A stretch of 64,000 nt of DNA from Luzula sylvatica (GCA_946800325.1 OX326956.1:46664052-46728051), one strand, 5' to 3'; numbered from the stretch's first letter, positions 11,130-24,229 are shown. Translations and numbers: made by a program. The notes: generated from the sequence alone by a model not told the origin.

Positions 11130-14100
11130 CTAAATTCTTAAAATGCGAACTAATTTATAGACCTACAAATATTAAAAAAAAAAATTACATAAAAAATATT
11201 TATATTTAAAAATCATCTTTTTAATTTTATTTATTAAATAACTAACCTGAGCACTTCTAGAAGGTAAATTCACCTCCAAAGAATGCCGATAGCCATCAAC
11301 CCTGAAACCCAAAATTTAAAGAAAAAAGGTCAAATTTTCATTAAGTTTAAATTGGGGCTCAAAATATATTTGTTTCAATATTAAATTATATAAAGGCATA
11401 AACGTAATTATCAAGACTATGAAGATTAAATTGAGTAAATTTAATATACCTTTTATCAAGTGTTTTTTTAGTATATTCATCTCTATCAAACTTTCCATCT
11501 CCTCCATATATTGTTTCATCCGTATTCAATACTAGCTGCAGAAAACAAATAAACAAAATTCTCAATCGATAAAAAACATGTAATAATAATGAAAGTATAA
11601 AGTAATAATTATATTATAATATACCTTATATTCACCAGCTTCCTCAACACCAACATAATAAGTTTGAAAAGAATTTTCAGGATTGAAATTAAAAATAAAT
11701 ACAAAAGGTCCTCTCGTGTACGATACAACCTGTTCATAAAAAAAAATATATATATATATAACGGGATAATTCCAATAATATTTTATAAAACAATTAAATA
11801 ATAATACCATCGTGGATTCGTCACAATGGTGAACATTTGGAGGGCTTCTGGAAACAATTTTTTCATTTGTGTCCAAGTTCATCATATCCTATAAAGAATA
11901 AAAAATTAGAAGATATATTTATATAATCAAATATTTCTAATAAATAGAAAAAATGAAGGGTATATAATTAATCTTTTACCCGGTCAAAATTGAAAATATT
12001 TTTGTGCATTGGTTCATTTAATAATTCCCACTTGCGACATGCTAAAGAATATGAGTAATCGTTGCTTTGCATTGGAAATTCAACCCCCTTTAACATTCAA
12101 ATAAGACAAAATAAATATACAAAATTCCAAAAAAAAATTAATAAATCAAAATATAAAATTATAAACAAATATCATACATTTGGGTGTGCAAATTCATTGC
12201 CCATAAAATTAAGATAAGCACGCCCACTTGTAGTAAATGTAATTAGCTTAATTAACTATATAATCAAAATTAAGTTTATCATAACATAAATATTTAATAA
12301 TCAAAATGTAGAAAAATAAATAATAATTAATATGAAATCATACTTTGAGAATTGAAATGGATCTAGAGACATTAAGAGAGGGATCTAAATGTAAATCTTC
12401 CCTTTTCGTTTTGGAAAGAATTTCAGCAAAAGATTTTCCTCCTGATATAGACTGAAAATAAATAATATTAAAGAGTAATAAATAAATTAATTAATGTTAA
12501 ATATATGATTATTTAATACCTGAGTATAATTCTCAACATAGGAAAGCATTTTTTCTTTGTATGGTTGGCTATTTACCAACACATTCATAATCTAAAAAAA
12601 TTGAACAAATTAAATAATTAATGAAAAGATAAGTACAAAATAATATTAATGAAATTATAATTTACCTTATTAACGCTCCAGTTTTTATCGGGAATATTTT
12701 CGAGATAATATAACCACATATTAGGTATAGAAAGATTAACCCAATAATCAAACCCTAATCCCCCTTTTGTTATTGGCTCACATAATCCAGGATAAAATGT
12801 CGCCTAAAAGTTGGTAATTTTGAATTTTAAAATTTTGAAATTTTAATTTTTAATTTTGAAATTTGAACTGACATCTTCGGCAATGGTGATGAAATTAGGG
12901 TGGAGTTCATGAAGCATTTCGTTTGCTAAGATTAAATATATCAAAGCATCTTTATCCACATATTGATTACTATATCTACATAAATTACAAAATATATATA
13001 TTAAATTAATATAATTAATTATGAAAAAAATATAAAAATAATATCTTACTCTTCTAAGGAACCGGTAAAAGTACCGAAACCATTATGTGTATAAATCATC
13101 GAAGCTAATGAATGAAATCTATATCCATCAATTTGATACTCACTAACCCACCTATATATATCAAATTAATAATAATTATTAATTAAATAAATAAAAAGAA
13201 AGAAAAAATATAATAATTTATTACCATTTTAAATTAGATAAAAGGAATTGTAACACGTCAACATCGCCGTGTTTGAATATTCTCGTGCCCCAATGTTTAT
13301 GATGACCTCTTTTTCCTAATAATAAACAAAACAAACTGATAAATATCATATATACCCCTATGAGAATAATTTAATCATATATACCTTTGTGAAAAAAACA
13401 ATCATTGGTTCCGTCGAAAAGGGATAAACCCACCGCTTCTTCGGCCGAGGCGTACGAATGAATTAATTCTATAAATACCAAAATTCCAAGCCCTAATTTC
13501 CCAAAAAAAAAAGAATAATCAAATTTCGAATTTTGAAATTTTAAATTTGAAATTTAAAGATACCATGGGCTTCGTCGACTAATTTTTTGAAATCATTTGG
13601 GGTGCCGAATCGACTGCTCACCGCGAAATAATTTGTAACCTAATCATTTGAGTTTTGATTTTTTTTTAAATAATTTCTTTTTTTTTTAAAAAGGAAATGA
13701 ATTAAATTAATATTAACTTTATATCCAACAGAGGAATAATCTTTGTGCTCAACGACACCGATTAATTGTATACAATTATATCCACATTCTTTCACATGTC
13801 GAAGAACCTAAAAATAATAACAAAATCAATATTATTATGTAATATAAATATCTAATGAGAAAATTAATAATTAATTAACCGTGGAAGTGAAATCATTGAA
13901 GGAAGAAATTTTGTGTTCTGATCCAGAAATTCCAATATGGCACTCGTAAATTTTGAGCGAATTTGGGATTTTTGGTCGATTATTTTTCCATTTGTAAATT
14001 TCTTCTACTGGCGGGTCCCAATGCACAGCACAAGCATCTCCCCCTTCCAGATCTTAAAATAAAAGCTTTTTATTAGTAATTGATAGAAATTAAACCAAAA

Positions 14101-15547
14101 TTTAGCCCAATTGAGCTTCAATTTGACCCAATTTCACCTCAATTTGACAAGTTTTACATCAATTTCGCTCAATTTAACCCAATTTTACCCCCAAATAACC
14201 CTGATTTCACAAAATTAATATCCAATTCGCTCAATTTAATTGAATTTTACCTGGAAGAACATAAGGAGCCCAAGCTGGGACCCGTTCTAAAGCTCCATTA
14301 GGAGTGTTGAAATAAACTTTATATTTATCTCCATGATTTAAAGTCGGTAAATATTTCTCAATCCATGCTTTTCGTCCTTTTCTCAATTCGACCCAATAAG
14401 CAAGTGGGGGTCTTTTCAATTTGAATTTCTCTTGCGACGCTTTATCGCAAATAACATCGTAAATATCCGATTTTTGTTTGCCCCCTTGAAAATCATCGAT
14501 CACTTCGTAATTGGGCTTTTTATCAAAATCTGGGTCCTTTTCTCTTTGGATTTTTAACCATTCTTGGTACCGAATTTCAGGATCTTTGATTTCCTCCAAT
14601 TCCGCTTCGGATTGCGCGCTATTTGGGCCGAAAAATTGTTCGTATAATTTCGACACGAATTCGAGGCTATCTTTTCGAGACCGAACTTCGTGTGGTTCCC
14701 AATATTCATCATTTCCTTTTTGCAATAATTCTTCGAGTGTAATTCCACTATCTCCTTTATCATAATCGTCGATGTAATTGTATTCTTGGAAGAAGTATTT
14801 TTCAGGTTCGGCTCCTTCTCGAAGATTATCTTCTAGAATGATGAACCAGTATCCAAAATCATCGTGGCCTAAATGGCCTTCTTTCGCACTGTTCGAAGTT
14901 GGTGACCATCGATTGAAATCTCCGATGAGAGCGCAGTATCTGGAGCCTGGGGCCCACTCCATGTAGTCGATTCTGTGCTGGCGATGTCTGTGCATTCCGA
15001 GAAGTTCGTAACCAGACGAGGCAACTTTGAGATCGATTAATCGAGAGAACACTTCGAAGCGCTTGTCTTTATATTCCTTGTGCCTTGCGAAAACGAAATT
15101 GGAAACCCAATAAACGAAATTCAGTATTGAGTAACGTTAATGCAGAAGAAGATATGATTAAGAAGAAAGATAGTACCTTTCACGGAGAAATTGAGAGAAG
15201 GCACGGTCGGCGATGCCGAGCTTGGTGAGGAAACCAATTGGGTCCACCTTGTCAGTTGGTGGTGCTTTCTCTCTCCGACTTGTAGACTTCAACTGGCTCT
15301 TCTGAGAAGATTGCTCTTCAGCTGAATATCGACATCTCCATTTGAAGCTTCGCTTCCATTTCTGGTGGCTTGTTTGAGCAGCGAAGGAGATGACAGTATG
15401 GTTTGAAAGCCGAGGGACCGAAGAAAGGCTTGAATGGAGGGGGGATGGAGTTGCGAGGATGAGAGAGTGAGGCATGGTGCTTTGGAGGGAGACGAAGCCA
15501 CGAGAGGAGATTTTAGTGAGGTTTAAAGGAATCAATTTAGATAGCAA
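11130..15547 (-). CDS. BE3: 1,4-alpha-glucan branching enzyme 3, plastid (BE3/EMB2729-like)
   Basis: Nineteen exons join without a break: 15177-15547, 14251-15083, 13880-14052, 13718-13807, 13564-13639, 13385-13492, 13225-13315, 13050-13151, 12873-12975, 12666-12803, 12520-12591, 12344-12451, 12178-12255, 11980-12087, 11808-11888, 11625-11729, 11450-11535, 11247-11301 and 11130-11162 (TAG). All introns are GT-AG. The product is 936 residues: a Ser-rich probable transit peptide (about 1-60), a CBM48-type region in exon 2, a GH13 barrel (about 450-790) and a C-terminal beta domain ending [10 protein letters not shown]. It matches the plant BE3 group (Arabidopsis EMB2729/BE1), not the classical starch branching enzymes SBEI/II. 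The GH13 nucleophile Asp is replaced by His593 (DGYRFHSL) and the region IV Asp by Thr718 (VENYTQ); Glu648 of IAED remains. Branching activity is therefore doubtful, though the frame is clearly maintained. Confidence 0.93.
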
Positions 15548-16123
15548 TGAACCTGGAATCTAAATATCAGAAACCAATTTCGGATTTAAAAAACCTAGAA
15601 TTCAAATCTCGAGTAGTTGACTGAAAAGAAAAACTATTTAAGTCATTTAAATTGACATGAGTTTCACTAAAAAGGTGTAAAATTGTCATATGAAATCAGG
15701 CAGAATTCAGTCATTCGTCCACCATTTGTAACTATTTGACTTGAGTATTTGAATATTTGACTTTAGAGTTAATCAAATTGGGTGAATTTTAACAACATTT
15801 TGTTGAATATTTACAAGTTCATTGAATTAATTAAATCATATATCGATCTTGTAAACTTTTCAAGAACTTTATAGAGGGCCCAAATATTCTTTTTTTAGAT
15901 AATTATGGATTTTTGGTCCATGAACTTATTTCACTTTTTAAATTTGACTTATTTCATTTGCAATTTGCAGTTTGCTACTTGACGTTTTGCTTTGTGTATA
16001 TGCCTAACTCTATTTAGATAAGAATGCTCTAAAGTAAGTACATGCTCTAAAGTTAAGTACATTCAGAAAATTTGAAGCCAAAATTTTGAAATCATAGACG
16101 TGTTTTCTCCACCAAGTTTCACC
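15548..16123. other. Promoter interval between BE3 and the STIG1-like gene
   Basis: The two genes are divergent, so this 0.6 kb presumably holds both promoters. Apart from the TATA box at 16124 I see no distinct element in it. Confidence 0.4.
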
Positions 16124-16130
16124 TATAAAT
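16124..16130 (+). promoter_or_regulatory. TATA box of STIG1-like gene 1
   Basis: TATAAAT (in ACCTATAAATACAGC) lies 116 bp before the ATG at 16246. About 20 bp further on is the word TCATGCATAACCATCT (16149-16164). It recurs exactly, in the same sense, in the leader of the second STIG1-like gene (26630-26645, minus strand). Confidence 0.65.
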
Positions 16131-16245
16131 ACAGCATTCTTTCTCCTCTCATGCATAACCATCTATCTTCTCTATTACTTCTAACAAGTTGAGCTCATTT
16201 CTAAGCCAACTTGATACAAAATCTCATTTTTTTTTATAGCTAGTC

Positions 16246-17001
16246 ATGAAGATCTTCAATGTATTTCTGTTTATTTTCACAATATTTGTCATTCATATGA
16301 TGTCATCGCTGGTTTCTTCGCACCCACTAACCGAGGAAGACAAAAAGAGGTTGTTCGAAAATCCGAAACCAGCCAATGGCTTCCCTCAAATTCCGAACTA
16401 CGAATTCCCTGAAAATGCATTTCCGTATGAGCAAGTGCCGCGAGCACCAGGAAACACATTCCCATATTATCAAATGCCTCAAGTTCCAAACTATCCATTT
16501 CCTCGCGGACAAATTCCGCAAATTCCAAACTTTCAATACCCTCAAGGGCCGCAAATTCCAAACTATCAATTTCCAAAATGGCAATTTCCGCAAAATCCAA
16601 ACTATCAATTTCCGCAAGGACAAATACCACAAATTCCAAACTATCCATTTCCTCAAGGACAAATACCGAAAATTCCAAACTATCAATTTCCTCCAAATGG
16701 TATGCCCCCATATTGGATAAACCGTCCGAGCGGGCGTGGAACTCAAGGATGCGACAAATCCCCTAAGGTTTGCAAAAACAAAGGGAGCTCGGGACCAGAT
16801 TGTTGTGGAAAACAATGTGTGGATTTGAGGACAGACGGTTTCAACTGCGGAAAATGCGGGATAATGTGTCGGTTCGGTCAAATGTGTTGCGGGGGGAAAT
16901 GCGTGGAAGTGATGTACAACCAAGGAAATTGCGGGACATGCGAAAACAAGTGCAACAAGGGAGCATTTTGCAATTTTGGGCTATGTGATTATGCAAATTA
17001 A
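16246..17001 (+). CDS. STIG1-like secreted cysteine-rich protein with proline-rich repeats
   Basis: A single-exon gene of 251 residues. Residues 1-25 are a signal peptide. Residues 47-149 are tandem repeats built on IPNYxFPxxQ, rich in Pro, Tyr, Phe and Gln. Residues 169-247 are a STIG1 domain with 16 cysteines (CC pairs at 186-187 and 214-215). STIG1-family proteins are small secreted peptides known from stigma exudate and from cell-death signalling (GRI). The repeat region is the odd part: most members have only a short variable linker there, as the second copy at 26117 does. The repeats resemble cell-wall proline-rich proteins, which suggests wall attachment; that is inference. Confidence 0.88.
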   Translation: MKIFNVFLFIFTIFVIHMMSSLVSSHPLTEEDKKRLFENPKPANGFPQIPNYEFPENAFPYEQVPRAPGNTFPYYQMPQVPNYPFPRGQIPQIPNFQYPQGPQIPNYQFPKWQFPQNPNYQFPQGQIPQIPNYPFPQGQIPKIPNYQFPPNGMPPYWINRPSGRGTQGCDKSPKVCKNKGSSGPDCCGKQCVDLRTDGFNCGKCGIMCRFGQMCCGGKCVEVMYNQGNCGTCENKCNKGAFCNFGLCDYAN

Positions 17002-18092
17002 TCATATGATATTGCTTGATTCATTAATTTATTTTTATACAAATATAGATGGTTAACAAATAACATACCCATCATTTTCTTAGAGGTTGATTATAATTTA
17101 TTTCTGTAAGTTGTAGCTAATAAATAAGCTCTGCTATAAATTTTCATCACATGTAAAGAATGATACAAATATAATACAATTTTTATTTTCTTAAGTGCGC
17201 CAACCTATAACTAGTGTATTCCCATGATTTAACTCAAGGTTTATATTTAACGCTTTTAAAAATGTGTAACATCATGCTTATCCTTCTAAAAACGGACATG
17301 TCTTATTTGTCCTTTAAAAAATCTACAATATTTATTTCGAAAAAACTACAAATCTAAAATACATTGTTGCAAATAGTTTCGCAAAACGTTACTCTACATC
17401 GATATAGATTATTTTATAGGCCAAACATTGCGGGTTGTAACTTTGTAGCCCACTAAATCTAAATAAAATATTTTTAGAAGCATTTATAAAATATCAAATG
17501 AATTTAATTAAAAATAATATTTTGTGAAAAATATATAATAATTAAAATCACTTTTTTGATAAAAAAAAACTAAAAAAAAATCATCTTATATTTAGATTGA
17601 GATGTTCTGACTTGTGGAGATGATACTTTTCAAAAAAATTATTAATTATTTATAAATTTCTATGTAAGATGTGTAATATGAATATTTATTATTTTAAAGT
17701 CTATTTTTTATTATATATTGATACTTAATTATTTTATGCGTTAAAAACTATATCATCCGGTATATCTCTCGCTATAGCGCATGCTAATCGCTATCGTTAC
17801 AAAAAAATGATCATCACGCTACCAACTAATTCGGCCCATATGTAAGGCCTGAGAAGCATGAGCTTCGGGTCTATTTTTTGTGGGGGTACAACAAAAAAAA
17901 TTTAGTGTATATATATATTCAAAAGAAATATGAGCCAACTTGCAGGCCCTAACCGCTTCTGCAACCCACTACCCGCATGGACCAAACCCCAACTCGCGAC
18001 CAGCAAACCCGACCCACGTCCCTCTTTCTCTTTCTCTCTCTCCGCGATGCATCAGCCTTCTCCAGTTCTGTATGTAGAGCTGTGAGCGATTA
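17002..18092. other. Intergenic, no gene supported
   Basis: AT-rich DNA after the STIG1-like gene, followed by about 150 bp of GC-richer sequence (17940-18090) of unknown origin. No maintained frame is seen. Confidence 0.4.
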
Positions 18093-18093
18093 G

Positions 18094-18175
<82 letters not shown>
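18093..18175. repeat. (CT)n microsatellite, about 83 bp
   Basis: A nearly pure CT dinucleotide run. On its right, a phrase ATTATGGTTTCTCCGC occurs twice (near 18180 and 18283). Confidence 0.95.
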
Positions 18176-18177
<2 letters not shown>

Positions 18178-18881
18178 CGATTATGGTTTCTCCGCAACGC
18201 TACTCACTCCGCGATTTCTCTTCTCGACGGGATTAGGGTTTCTTATGTTATGTTCTGTATGGGTTAAGATTTTCTCAACCGAATTATGGTTTCTCCGCGA
18301 CGCTATTCTCTCCGCGTTTTCTCTTCCCGAGCCTGGCACAGCGAAATGTCAGGCCCAGTCCGATCCGATCCAAAGGACCACGCCTTCGACTTCATGATAT
18401 GAATCATGCAATAATATCTAAAACGTGTCATACCTCGTGAAATTGATACCTCGTGCGGGCCCAGTTCTTGTTATTGCTCCTGCTCCGATTCTCCGACAAC
18501 ACGTGCGTCCCACGCCCGCACGATTCAACACCGTCGATGAAGCTCCGCCTCATCGTATACAGTCCGAACCGTTCCGGTTAAGCTCCGGCCTTGCTCGTTC
18601 TTGTCCTCCTTGGATCACAATGGAAAGATCTCAATTGATATCTCTCTATCTGTATCCACCTCGAGTTGTCGCCTTTCGGGTGCTCGTAAATCTTCCCAAT
18701 AAACTTATGCGTAATCTTGCTTAATTATGAATTTGAGAAACTCTTTCTCTAATTCATCTTTTTCTCTCTAATGGTTATATTATTTCTTGAGGAAGATGAA
18801 ATGTTAGAATGATTTCTTGTGTTTCTCACTCATCCAGATATGGAGATTGATCTCTATTAATATCAGATCCAATCCATTAAT

Positions 18882-19818
18882 TGTTGGGTATCGGTGTCAC
18901 TACCGAGCCGGCAGCGGATTGTGAGGCCCGGTCCGACCCAATTTCAAGGACCACGTCGACGACTCGAAAGTACGAATCATGAAATGCAACTACCTATGAA
19001 TATAACTCTTATATACATAAAGACATACCGCGTGAAATTGATCACGGAGACGGTTTGTTCATGTAGTTGATGATAGCTTGCTTCGATTCCGGCGACACAC
19101 ACGTCCCATGTCCGCGCGATTCGACACCTTGCTCGAAGCTCATTTTGTCGTATACAGCTGGAATTTCTCCGGTTCGTCTCCGACCTTGCTCTTGCTTGAT
19201 CACAACAGGAAATCTCAGGTGAGATTTCTCTACTCGTATCCACCTCGAGCTAAAAGTCTTTCGGTTGTGACAAATTCCCCTAAAATTTGTTACAAGCTTG
19301 CTCAAAATCCCTCAATCTCGAATGGAGTTCTTTTTTCTCTTTTTCTTGTCTAACAAGTCCAGATCTAGAATGACTGTGTAGAGAGAGAAGAAAGGATCAA
19401 TATCTTATATTATATCCCTCCATTAATGTCATGATTAATGAGTATCAAAACTGCTAATTCAGAATTTGGATCACAGTCCGTCATGACGCACAATATGGTG
19501 CGTCGTGACGGACGTGTCTTGAGTACTGGATCTAGCCGTTACATATGTGCTCCGTCATGACGGACAAGACAGTCGTCATGACGCACTTGAGTCTTGACGC
19601 ACTGGATGGTGTGTCACGACGCTATACTCATAGATTGGTCTGTACAGAATTACACTAGTGTGCGTCATGACGGACCGTATGGCGCGTCATGACGGACTAT
19701 GTAATTTCTGTCAGATTTGCATAATCTCATTATGCATCCAACCTTTTCGATGAACGCGTACGTTCATCTACCCTCATGTGTACAATCTACTAGTTGATCT
19801 ATAACTGTATTTTCTTCA
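18882..19818 (-). mobile_element. Solo copia LTR with TTAAT target duplication
   Basis: It starts TGTTGGG and ends TTTTCTTCA (TG...CA). The 5-bp direct repeat TTAAT flanks it at 18877-18881 and 19819-19823. Length is 937 bp, with no internal region, so it is a product of LTR-LTR recombination. It lies inside an older LTR of the same family. Confidence 0.85.
19484..19700. repeat. Cluster of CCGTCATGACGG-type palindromes
   Basis: Seven variants of KCCGTCATGACGGAC occur in about 215 bp inside the solo LTR, including the perfect 14-bp palindrome TCCGTCATGACGGA at 19551-19564. The corresponding part of the outer LTR (19875-20010) has a different set, GTCCGCTCGAACG. Confidence 0.8.
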
Positions 19819-20929
19819 TTAATTAAGGATAATTAATTGGAGAGATCTCGTAAAACTGCCAACACATAATTCGGAACATAGTCCGCTCGAACGCACCATA
19901 AGGTTCGGTCGAACGAAACTGGTACTGTGTTCCAGTTCTATACATGTCCGCTCGGACAAACCATCATAGTCCGCTCGAACGAACCATTCTTGTCCGTTCC
20001 AACGAACTGTCTCCTGGTTCTTGAATTTGTACAATCTTATTATGAACTCAACCATTCCAGCAAATATGTACGTTTGTCTATCCTTATTTGTACATTCTTC
20101 TAGTTGATCAAAAACTGTATTTCCTTCAATTTAGTTAATAATTATGTCGTAATTGATCGTAATTGGGGACTGTAATTTGCGGCTGAAATTAATTATGTCG
20201 TAATTGAAATTGATTATGTCGTAATTTGGGGCTGAAGATTAATATTTAAGTGAGATTTATTTTGGAAGTATATTTTGAATTTTATGTAATGTAACTTTTT
20301 TGTAATTTTTTTGAATTTACGGGTTTATTTTTTAATTTGGGCCGGCCCTAGCTAACCTTTATTTGCAACATTACTAAAATATCATTTGTATGCTTTCAAA
20401 ATTTACAAGATATCAAAATTATATATCCAACTTGTTAAATTGTGAGTAAATGATAATTTCAAGTTTCGTAAACGGGATACTTTCAGGGAATATGAAAAAA
20501 TATATCATGCCCCCTAACTCAAAAAAACATATCTGATGTCATCATCGATGCCATCACCACTCAATTGTGTAAGTTGATTAGCATTCCTAATTGTTTCAAT
20601 TAAAGGTTTTTAATTAACGCGTCAATTTATTTTAATATGTTAATATTAATAGGAAAATTATTCGAAAACTCCATACCTTTTCTGGAAATTGTGAAAAATC
20701 TTCTATTTTTTAGATTCCCTAAAAAAAACTCCTATATTTTTTGCTTCCTCCAAAAACTCCCTAACATTTTTAGATTCTCTAAAAATCCCCTACATTTTTT
20801 AATAAATCTCTATAATTTAATAAATAATAAAAAAATATTAAAATATAAAAAAATTGTTGAAAAATAAATTAATACATATAATTTAAAATATTTTAATAAA
20901 TAATACATAGAGCATCATCCCTTGACATA

Positions 20930-23809
20930 AGTCTCACCGTCAAAAAATTTAAGAAAATAAAAAAACCAAAATTTTCGCATACCATATATAATATGGCGTC
21001 TTTTCAAATGACTTAAATGCAATATGGTTCAGTATTAAAGCATTCGTCTCAAAAACATTCTCTCAAAATAATTTGAGTGGATCTAATTGTCTCATCTTTA
21101 TCGAACAATATCGAAAAACGTTTGATTCCATTTTGAACACACCATTCAATGGGAATTAATTGTGAAACAATTCCACAATTATTTAGATGGTCATCAAACT
21201 TTTGACTCAAATTACTCGCAATTTCGATCTGATCGAAATGCATTAATTTACTTGCCTTGTCAAGTATTTACTTCATTTATTTAAATTTCTTAATCCTATC
21301 AAAGAATTATGACTCTTGCCTCATTTTAATTAATCTTAGTAAAAATCATGAACTACTTATATTTTCTAGTATTATGATTTCATTGGTCTATACATGCATA
21401 TATACAAGTTCCAATAAATCATTTGATCTTTTTCCTACTTTTGAAAATGATCCTTTTGCCATTTAATCAAAAAAACAAGTCTTGCATATTTCATAAGATC
21501 CCAGATCGGATGGGTATAAGTTTCTCCTTATGAAGCTTAATTATACATTTCTTGTTTGTCTAGTTAAAACGAGGACAAGTAATCTTTCGTCCGATGAAAT
21601 TTAGTTATGCGGATTTCGTTTATTTAACTCAAATGACAATGCTAATTAAGTTTTATCTCAACAATTAATTCAATACCTTTTAGTATTTATGTCATGTATA
21701 TGGATTTGTAACAATTTTAATCAAGATTTAGCACATAACAATAATTTTTAATAGAACGATTTTCAATAGAATGGTTCTATTACAATTATCCTATTAGAAT
21801 GTTATTATTTATATTCCAAACAATTTAATAATCATTCAATTCTAACCTAAAATTAAAATAATATCGTTTGTACATCTCGAATTCCATAGAGATTCGATTT
21901 TACTCCCACTCGATTAGTACAGTACTAACCCATTCTCCAAGAAGGCTTACTACCGAGATACGAAAACCTTGTTTTTACTTATGACAAGTAAGAGTAATAT
22001 CCTTGAGTTTTCTTGGGATAATATACTACAACTCAAATTACTAATTTCATTGGTGTGATTAGTACAATACTAACTACACATTTCCAAAATGTGATTATTG
22101 CATTTGGTGTCCAGCACCTAAAAGTTACTAAATTAGTTTGAATAACATAACCTACGCGAAGCACAAGTTTCCAAGACTTTCTTCCGTTTTATTACTAAAG
22201 TAAAAGTAATGTTTCCTTTGTAATATTAATTCAATGAATAGGAAATGGTTGCTTCCTTTGGTTCATTGATCTTTGTCTCGGTACATAATTTATCCATGTC
22301 CTTTTGCTATTGGACTTACCTTCATTAGACTTTCTCTTCTTTTCTGAAATACCGAGACCTACTGAATAGATTTTTCGAACTTCAACATACTCCCGACTTT
22401 GAGTGTTGTTGAAAAGTTTCGAAAATGATCTCTATCCTAACTAAGAACCCATAAGAATCCAATTCTTATATTCTTATTTGAGAACCGTTCTCAAATATGT
22501 CTAAGAAAATTCCTTTTCTAATTCTGTTACTTGAGAATTGATCGTAAATTTAATCTTATTTATTTGAATTTTCTACAACTATGTAAAATATGTTTAAATT
22601 AATGAGTTACTTGAATATCTGTATTCCATATTACTGCACTCCCACTATTCTTCTCGAATCAATAACATCCACGTTAACAAAAAGGAAACAACGATACTCG
22701 TTTGTTTCTAGTAGTCAAGATCCAAATTGCATATATGTCCGAGCCAGACGAAGATCGTGAAACTCTCAAACATATATCTATTTGGTCGGATCACATCCAA
22801 TTGCATCCAAATGTAATTATTGAATCATTCATGAGATAAGCATCGAGTCCAACGCAATATTCCTTGTGTGTAATCTCACTGCATGTCCAAATTACTAATG
22901 AGCCAGACGAAGACCGTGAAACTTTCAATAAAATTGGTTAAGTCTAAACCATGTCCAAGTATCGTTCGAATGAACCACTAATGAGCCAGACGAAGGCCGT
23001 GAAACTCTCATTAGTTCCCAAACAATGCTTACTTCCCGCGCTTATTATTCCGCACACGTGTCAGACGAAAACCATGAAACACGTGAGTAAAACAAAAGCC
23101 TCGAAAACTTCAGGTCATGAAAAGCATTTACATGACAATAATGATTTAAATGGAGAAATTAATGAAATATGTAGTCACAAAATCAATTTTCAGAATATGC
23201 ATCCAATATCATTTAAATGATATCACATATCTTGTATACATTTGACCCACTTTGCTTAAACGAATCCCAGATTCCTTCAAACGAATGAATTGCCAAAAAA
23301 ATTCTTGACAAATTTATCCTTTTGCATTTAAATGATTGAATTTTGCACAAACGCAACATATTTGTTTAAACAGATTCTTGTTTCGTTTACACAAATAATA
23401 TGACCAAAAAATTATGGACATTTTGGAACCTAAGTTGTAGACAATCTTATTATCTATCAAACTCAATTTGGATCATTAAAATTGAAGTTCGTATGTGAAA
23501 ATTATGACAATTTTCCCAAAAATGTGTTTATGTTGATTTTTCACGAAAATTGATTTAGATATAGTTTTTCAACGAATCAAAATCACAAAAATCTTCTGAA
23601 ACAGTTCCAAACTAGTATAGACCATCTCAATCAATGTAATATCCAATATTAATTGATCAAAATCTTTATTAAATATAATATCTAATATTAATTGATCATA
23701 ATATTTAGGTTTCTGTTAAACCAAAGTCTTAATTATAAAAATTAAGTAAAAAAGATTTTGATCGTATCTAATACGACAAAACTATCGAAACTAATCGTTC
23801 TGATACCAC
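20930..23809 (-). mobile_element. Decayed copia element, internal region
   Basis: Near 21050-21240 a minus-strand frame still reads FDDHLNNCGIVSQL, the integrase segment of copia polyproteins, then falls apart. A degenerate primer-binding site GTTCTGATACCA (reverse of TGGTATCAGAAC) is at 23797-23808, directly before the LTR start at 23810. The leader (22700-23100) carries four copies of GCCAGACGAAG-type words, at least three of them inside hairpins. No 3' LTR was found on the left. The rest is unreadable. Confidence 0.6.
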
Positions 23810-24229
23810 TGTTTGGAATTCCCACACGCATGTATCATACATGATACGACGGAAATGCGGGATTCCCATGACCTTGGATCTTGTTTGACTATAGTTCGTG
23901 TACGGAATGAAGAGTTTTAACCATAACTCGTCAAATTGATGGTGAACGACGAGTTGAAATGCTAGTATTCCGTCTTGCACGTTTTCCTCCTTGTTTCTCC
24001 TATTTGTATCGTGTGATTGATCACAAGTCACCTTACTCGAAGATCTGTACTCATAAACCACCATGAATTCGTCTTCTCGTATAGTCAACGATCGTCATAG
24101 TTCAACCGTTGAGTACTTGTGCGTTTTATCTCACCAAACTCAAATTCAAAAATGAAGAAAGCATTTCTCTCTTGTTTTTCTCTCCTCCTGATGTAGAATG
24201 TTTGTATTGGAGGGGAAAACATGTGTCTG

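Larger units (their letters stand above)
18322..20128 (-). mobile_element. Old copia LTR split by a younger LTR of the same family
   Basis: The left part (18322-18881) matches the LTR start of the family (CGAGCCTGGCACAGCG, then the CGTGAAATTGAT block). The right part (19824-20128) ends in ACTGTATTTCCTTCA, the reverse complement of the family's TGAAGGAAATACAG start. Between them sits the complete solo LTR at 18882-19818. The outer copy's first bases are missing or too diverged to see, so its left end is approximate. Confidence 0.65.

Noticed and set aside
16289..16923. Long frames on the opposite strand and in other frames of the STIG1-like gene
   Set aside because: Shadows of the proline-rich repeat; the sense frame has signal peptide and conserved cysteines.
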